NCBI GenBank assembly: GCA_002391195.1
Contig: DGRZ01000052.1
Coordinates: 6,518 to 23,185, forward strand
Direction of reading: 5' to 3'
Origin: Fibrobacter sp. UBA4375
Lineage (GTDB): Bacteria; Fibrobacterota; Fibrobacteria; Fibrobacterales; Fibrobacteraceae
DNA length: 16,668 nt
Notes under the pieces: model-generated
What the model was told of the DNA's origin: nothing
The model's input: only the letters and a program-made list of their open reading frames with translations
Databases searched by the model: none
Program-made: the position numbers and the translations under genes
Shown: piece after piece, positions 13,344-16,668 of the stretch
Layout: each line of letters starts with the position of its first letter
Numbering within the stretch: position 1 is the stretch's first letter

Positions 13344-13378
13344 TAATTAGGGGCTAGGATCTAGGGGCTAGGGGATAG
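13344..13378 (-). repeat. Heptamer tandem array, 5 units, CTAGCCC type
   Basis: On the plus strand the units are TAATTAG, GGGCTAG, GATCTAG, GGGCTAG and GGGATAG in 7-base register. Read on the minus strand they belong to the same CTA-centred family as the array at 1763-1846. As there, the array runs towards a start codon, here that of the SpmA/SpmB-type gene 13 bases away, and no Shine-Dalgarno intervenes. Confidence 0.8.
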
Positions 13379-13381
13379 GGG

Positions 13382-13412
13382 TTTGAGGTCGCTTCGCTTT
13401 GAGGCATGAGGC
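13382..13412 (-). repeat. Dispersed 31-base repeat block, copy B
   Basis: The reverse complement of this segment matches 1656-1686 at 25 of 31 ungapped positions, all differences being transitions. Here it almost touches the heptamer array (three bases away), whereas copy A is separated from its array by about 76 bases holding a palindrome. It contains GCGAAGC, a sequence known to form a very stable mini-hairpin in single-stranded DNA. Confidence 0.7.
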
Positions 13413-13508
13413 TCGAATCTTATCCGTCTTTGTTGTTTCTTTTTATTTACAAATCGTGACAAAAGGCCAAATCAAAAAACGAATCCCAAAGATGGACTCA
13501 TTTTATTG

Positions 13509-13514
13509 TATATT
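13509..13514 (+). promoter_or_regulatory. Candidate -10 box for the DsbA-like gene
   Basis: TATATT, preceded by ATTG, lies 54 bases before the ATG at 13568. There is no clear -35 at the right distance (AAAGAT region). Transcription would begin near 13521, so the hairpin at 13525-13540 would be at the very 5' end of the mRNA. Confidence 0.45.
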
Positions 13515-13524
13515 CTCGCAAGAT

Positions 13525-13540
13525 GCAGATAGGAATCTGC
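13525..13540 (+). promoter_or_regulatory. 5'-leader hairpin followed by a T-rich run
   Basis: GCAGAT, loop AGGA, and ATCTGC form a perfect 6-bp hairpin, followed by TTGTTTTTAA. It lies just after the predicted transcription start of the DsbA-like gene. It may be an mRNA-stabilising 5' stem or a weak attenuator; the stem is short for a full terminator. Confidence 0.45.
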
Positions 13541-13567
13541 TTGTTTTTAACTGATAAAAGGACATCT

Positions 13568-14302
13568 ATGAAACGTCTCTCTCTCGTTGCTATGGCAATC
13601 TTCTTCGCAAGCCTCGTGGCTTGCAACCAGGCCTCCGCCGGTTCTTCTTTCAACCAGCAGGCCAAGCTGGACTCCCTGGAAAAGGATTTCAAGCAGGTCA
13701 AGGAAGAATTTGAAATCATTAAGTACGCTCTCGACAAGCGCGGAATTTCTCTGGAACAGGCCCGCGCCGAGATGGAAGCGGACAACAAGGTCTGGGACAT
13801 TCCCGACGAAGACAGCCCGGTCTTTGGCAACACCAAGAACCCGAAGCTCACGATTGTTGAATTTACCGAATTCCAGTGCCCCTACTGCTCTCGTATCGCT
13901 CCTACTATGAAGGAACTGAACGACAAGTACGGTGACAAGATCAAGTTCGTCTATAAGCATTTCCCTCTGAGCTTCCACGCCAACGCTCCGGCTGCGGCTG
14001 CCGCCTCTATTGCCGCCCACAAGCAGGGCAAGTTCTGGGAATTCCGTTATGCCCTCGCTCCCCACAGCCGCGAACTGGGCGATTCCATCTTTGTTGAAAT
14101 CGCCAAGCAGGTGGGCCTGAACGTGGAACAGTTCAAGAAGGACATGGTTCTCGACTCCGCCATGCAGGCTCGTATCGACAAGGACTTCAAACTGGGGGTT
14201 GAAGTCGGGGTTCAGGGTACGCCTAACTTCTACATCAACGGCAAGCGCCAGGACCGCTTCAGCAAGGAACTGGTGGAAAAGATGCTGAAAGAGGCTAAGT
14301 AA
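13568..14302 (+). CDS. DsbA-family thioredoxin-fold lipoprotein, probable periplasmic thiol oxidoreductase
   Basis: The ATG at 13568 is preferred over an upstream in-frame ATG at 13523 because AAGGA precedes it and it opens MKRLSLVAMAIFFASLVAC, a lipoprotein signal with Cys19. The 244-residue product has a short coiled-coil stalk (about 28-60, KLDSLEKDFKQVKEEFEIIK), then a DsbA/Thioredoxin_4 domain (about 85-244) with the redox pair CPYC (Cys104, Cys107) in VEFTEFQCPYCSRIAP, the helical insert rich in Ala (140-152), and the cis-proline loop GVQGTPNFYINGKR (Pro219). Both active cysteines are present, so it is probably active, either making disulfides or repairing them in the envelope. Lipid anchoring is less usual than the soluble DsbA form. 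CPYC differs from the CPHC of E. coli DsbA and is common in DsbG/BdbD-like relatives. No DsbB partner is visible. Confidence 0.92.
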   Translation: MKRLSLVAMAIFFASLVACNQASAGSSFNQQAKLDSLEKDFKQVKEEFEIIKYALDKRGISLEQARAEMEADNKVWDIPDEDSPVFGNTKNPKLTIVEFTEFQCPYCSRIAPTMKELNDKYGDKIKFVYKHFPLSFHANAPAAAAASIAAHKQGKFWEFRYALAPHSRELGDSIFVEIAKQVGLNVEQFKKDMVLDSAMQARIDKDFKLGVEVGVQGTPNFYINGKRQDRFSKELVEKMLKEAK

Positions 14303-14335
14303 GCCGCTGGTTTCGGCCGTACACACAAAGATTAG

Positions 14336-14356
14336 ACGGAAACTTCGTGTTTCTGT
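14336..14356 (+). other. Intergenic hairpin without T tract
   Basis: ACGGAAAC (14336-14343) pairs with GTTTCTGT (14349-14356), one G-U pair, around a TTCGT loop. It lies between the DsbA-like gene and the glycoside hydrolase gene. No T run follows, so it is not a standard terminator; it might stabilise an mRNA end. The rest of this 103-base gap shows only a short GTTTAA-TT-TTAAAC palindrome (14364-14377) and no convincing promoter. Confidence 0.4.
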
Positions 14357-14405
14357 AGGAAAAGTTTAATTTTAAACAAAAATCAACAACATAAGGATGC
14401 GATAT

Positions 14406-16668
14406 ATGATGAAGCAAACTCTGAAGGTCGCCTCGATAGCCCTGCTTGGGCTTTTGACGACGGCAGCGATGGCTCAGCCAAAACCGCCTCGTTTGGTAGT
14501 TTACAAGTTCTTTGACGACCAATATCGTCAGGGTGGCTTTGACTACGCTTACGGTGGTTCTAGCAAGGGCGTTACCATTACCAAAGATGGTGGTTACAAG
14601 TCTAAGTCTGCCTTGAATATCAAGCTGGACCCCAGCGAGTATTCGGGTGCCTCTATCTGCTTGTATAACGAGTTCTTTGATTTGAACAAGTACATGCTGG
14701 ACTCCAAGATCGAGTTCATGATCAAGGGCAAGAAGGGTGGCGAATCTGTGAAGGTTGGCCTCTTGGATGACGAAGTGGGCGATGGCAAGAAGACTCAAGT
14801 TGTGCTCCCCATGAACAAGTACATCGAGGGTGGCGCCATCACTACGGACTGGAAGAAAGTTTCTATTCCTCTGGTGGACTTCCCGGACCGCGGTCTCTAC
14901 TGGGACAACACCCGCAAGTCTGAATTTCCGGCCCGTATTGACTGGGACAAGATTGCTGAAATCCGTTTCTCTATCGACAAGAGCGGCGCCAAGGATTTCG
15001 AAATCTGGGTGGACAACATCGAAATTGTGAAGGGCAACAAGAAGGCCAAGCCCAAGGCCAAGATTGTTTACTGGGATGAAAACGAAGACGTCATCGACGG
15101 CCCGAAGAATCCCGAAAAGTTGGATGGCAAGGCCAAGACTCTTGTCACCTTCTACGACAATAACCTGAAGGGCTTCAGCTATAGCTACGGTGGTCTTTCT
15201 GCCCAACGTGAAGCCAAGTCCAAGACGGCGGGCAACCCCAATGTGCTTGCCCTGTACATCGACAACAATGACTGGTCCGGTGTGACCTACTCCATGGGCG
15301 AAGGCAAGTATGCCGATCTGTCCAAGGTCCGCAACAAGGGCGGTCTCTATTTCTGGATCAAGGGTAAGCTCGGCGGCGAAAAGGTGTACGTTGGTATCCT
15401 TGACAACCAGGGCAACGACATCAAGAGCCAGACCAAGATCAGCCTGAACGACTGGATCGAAGGCGCCAAGGTGGGCACCGATTGGAAACTGGTGAAGATT
15501 CCTCTGAAGAAGTTCAACGACAAGGGCAAGGCTTGGGACGCCAACAAGCAGGCCGAAGTCGCCAAGGATATCCAGTGGAACAAGATTCAGGAAATCCGCT
15601 TCTCTGTGGGCAAGGGTGAAAACCAGGGTGAACCGGGCAAGCCCGCTCCTGTGACAATCTTCGTGGACCAGATTACCTTCACCGAGAATATCGACTGGGT
15701 CGACCCGGATATCAAGTGGGATAACTGGAAATCCAAGGAGAAGGACCTGATCATCACCGATTTCGAAGACAAGTTCAAGGGTGATGTGTGGGAACCCTCC
15801 AAGGGCCCGAAGTCCAAGGTCGAAGTGGAAGTGCCTTTCAAGACCTCCAAGCTTGACGGCAATTCTCTCAACGTGAAGCATTTCGAAATGTCCGACTGGG
15901 TGGACATCGTGTTCGACATGGTCAAGAGCAAGCGCTCTGCCGCCGATCGCGACTGGACCAAGCACTGGGGCATTATGTTCGACGTTTACTCCGAACGTGC
16001 ATGGCAGTCCATCACCGTGCAGATTGGTGACGCCGGCAACGAACTCTTCGTGGCCAACACCGGTGTGCCTCGTGGACGCACCACTGTGATTGTGCCCTTC
16101 CGTGCATTCTCCAAGTTCCCCTACTACCAGCCGCCTACCGCCAAGGAAAACGGCGTGTTTGACCTGAAGGGCGTTGTCTCTCTCGATTTCAAACCGGGTG
16201 GAGAAGGTTCTAATGGTAACTTCGAAATCGACAACATCAAGCTCACCAACCAGAAGGAAGTTAAGGCTGCTGACCGTCCGGCTCTCGTGAAGGTCGAAGT
16301 CAAGGGTACCGGCGATGTGGTGAACCCCAACATCTCTGGCGGCCTGTTCGGTATCAACGCCGCCCTTTGGGATGGCGACATGCTGGACAACCCCAAGTTC
16401 AAGGTGCAGACGGCTGAATATGCCAAGCGCATCAACCACGGCATCATCCGTTATCCGGGCGGTCTCCGTGCCGATGACGATCACTGGAAAGAAATCCTCG
16501 ACAACCACGACTGGATGGTGGATACCGACGAATTCCTCGCCTGGTTGAAGAAGACCGGTTCTAACGCCATGTTCACGGTGAACTTCGGTTCTGGTACCGA
16601 AGAAGAAGCCGCAGCCTGGGTGAAGCACACCAACATCGACAAAAAGGCCGGCATCAAGTACTGGGAAA
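14406..16668 (+). CDS. Secreted multimodular glycoside hydrolase: three CBM11-like modules plus a GH51-like catalytic domain, 3' end beyond window
   Basis: The start is the first of two tandem ATGs (14406), eight bases after AAGGA. The visible 754 residues begin with a signal peptide (1-23, AMA-Q). Three beta-sandwich modules follow, each ending in a (W/F)-V-D-x-I or IDNIKL strand: about 28-208, 245-428 and 447-615. The first two are clear duplicates (compare TTDWKKVSIPLVDFPDRG with GTDWKLVKIPLKKFNDKG, and IAEIRFSI with IQEIRFSV). They resemble CBM11/CBM30-type cellulose or beta-glucan binders. From about 625 a clan GH-A domain starts: GLFGINAALWDGDML, IIRYPGG (680-686), TDEFLAWLKKTGSNAMFTVN and NFGSGTEEEAAAWVKHTN, as in GH51. 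The window ends at GIKYWE, right before the expected IGNE with the acid/base Glu. A beta-glucanase or arabinofuranosidase is likely. The plan recalls endoglucanase F (Cel51A) of F. succinogenes from memory, unverified. Confidence 0.85.
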   Translation, partial: MMKQTLKVASIALLGLLTTAAMAQPKPPRLVVYKFFDDQYRQGGFDYAYGGSSKGVTITKDGGYKSKSALNIKLDPSEYSGASICLYNEFFDLNKYMLDSKIEFMIKGKKGGESVKVGLLDDEVGDGKKTQVVLPMNKYIEGGAITTDWKKVSIPLVDFPDRGLYWDNTRKSEFPARIDWDKIAEIRFSIDKSGAKDFEIWVDNIEIVKGNKKAKPKAKIVYWDENEDVIDGPKNPEKLDGKAKTLVTFYDNNLKGFSYSYGGLSAQREAKSKTAGNPNVLALYIDNNDWSGVTYSMGEGKYADLSKVRNKGGLYFWIKGKLGGEKVYVGILDNQGNDIKSQTKISLNDWIEGAKVGTDWKLVKIPLKKFNDKGKAWDANKQAEVAKDIQWNKIQEIRFSVGKGENQGEPGKPAPVTIFVDQITFTENIDWVDPDIKWDNWKSKEKDLIITDFEDKFKGDVWEPSKGPKSKVEVEVPFKTSKLDGNSLNVKHFEMSDWVDIVFDMVKSKRSAADRDWTKHWGIMFDVYSERAWQSITVQIGDAGNELFVANTGVPRGRTTVIVPFRAFSKFPYYQPPTAKENGVFDLKGVVSLDFKPGGEGSNGNFEIDNIKLTNQKEVKAADRPALVKVEVKGTGDVVNPNISGGLFGINAALWDGDMLDNPKFKVQTAEYAKRINHGIIRYPGGLRADDDHWKEILDNHDWMVDTDEFLAWLKKTGSNAMFTVNFGSGTEEEAAAWVKHTNIDKKAGIKYWE

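Noticed and set aside
13523..13567. The earlier ATG at 13523 as start of the DsbA-like protein
   Set aside because: It lies inside the 5' hairpin, lacks a ribosome binding site, and would put polar residues ahead of the lipoprotein signal.
14303..14325. A terminator after the DsbA-like gene (GCCG/CGGC)
   Set aside because: The stem is four base pairs with a 7-base loop and no T tract.
14295..16628. A 777-codon open frame antisense to the glycoside hydrolase gene
   Set aside because: The plus strand carries a signal peptide, a ribosome binding site and recognisable modules. The antisense product has no domain and is rich in Val, Leu, Gly, His and Asp, as expected for a mirror of strongly biased codons.

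Overview
The window looks like chromosomal DNA of a Gram-negative, plant-fibre-degrading bacterium, most likely Fibrobacter or a close relative (Fibrobacterota). This rests on a complete Tol-Pal envelope set, many short lipoproteins with clear lipoboxes, Ala/Pro-rich envelope proteins, and a secreted multimodular enzyme with CBM11-like modules ahead of a GH51-like domain. The genus is inferred from remembered gene style, not from a search. There is no tRNA, rRNA, CRISPR array, integrase or transposase.

Layout. (a) 1-1361, minus: most of an acetolactate synthase large subunit gene (ilvB), cut by the window edge. (b) 1362-1847: a 486-base gap with A+T-rich promoter DNA, a dispersed repeat block, a REP-like palindrome and a 12-unit degenerate heptamer array. 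(c) 1848-2567, plus: RNase HII (rnhB). (d) 2765-5999, plus: a probable two-gene unit of an Ala-Pro-rich outer-membrane beta-barrel protein and a 696-residue lipoprotein, closed by a strong UUCG-loop terminator. (e) 6093-10820, plus: the Tol-Pal operon in the order tolQ, tolR, a TonB-like tolA, tolB, pal, cpoB, with two 4-base ATGA overlaps, ending at a bidirectional terminator. (f) 13330-10928, minus: a fused SpmA/SpmB-type membrane protein, then a porin-like outer-membrane protein. (g) 13568-14302, plus: a DsbA-like thioredoxin-fold lipoprotein. (h) 14406 to the window end, plus: a secreted glycoside hydrolase with three carbohydrate-binding-like modules, cut just before its expected catalytic glutamate.

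How the genes relate. TolQ and TolR form the proton-driven inner-membrane motor, the TonB-like protein carries force across the periplasm, TolB and Pal link to the outer membrane and peptidoglycan, and CpoB is the usual last partner. The neighbouring barrels, lipoproteins and DsbA-like protein make most of this window an envelope-biogenesis neighbourhood.

The most unusual signal is non-coding. Several intergenic gaps hold degenerate tandem arrays with a strict 7-base period but different unit sequences (CCCTAAC-like, TGAGTAA, AATTCGG, TATACTT). They sit within a few bases of start or stop codons. Two CCCTAAC-type arrays lie directly upstream of start codons that lack a Shine-Dalgarno sequence, and both follow the same 31-base block (25 of 31 identical, all differences transitions). 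This resembles a composite leader element that I do not recognise as described.
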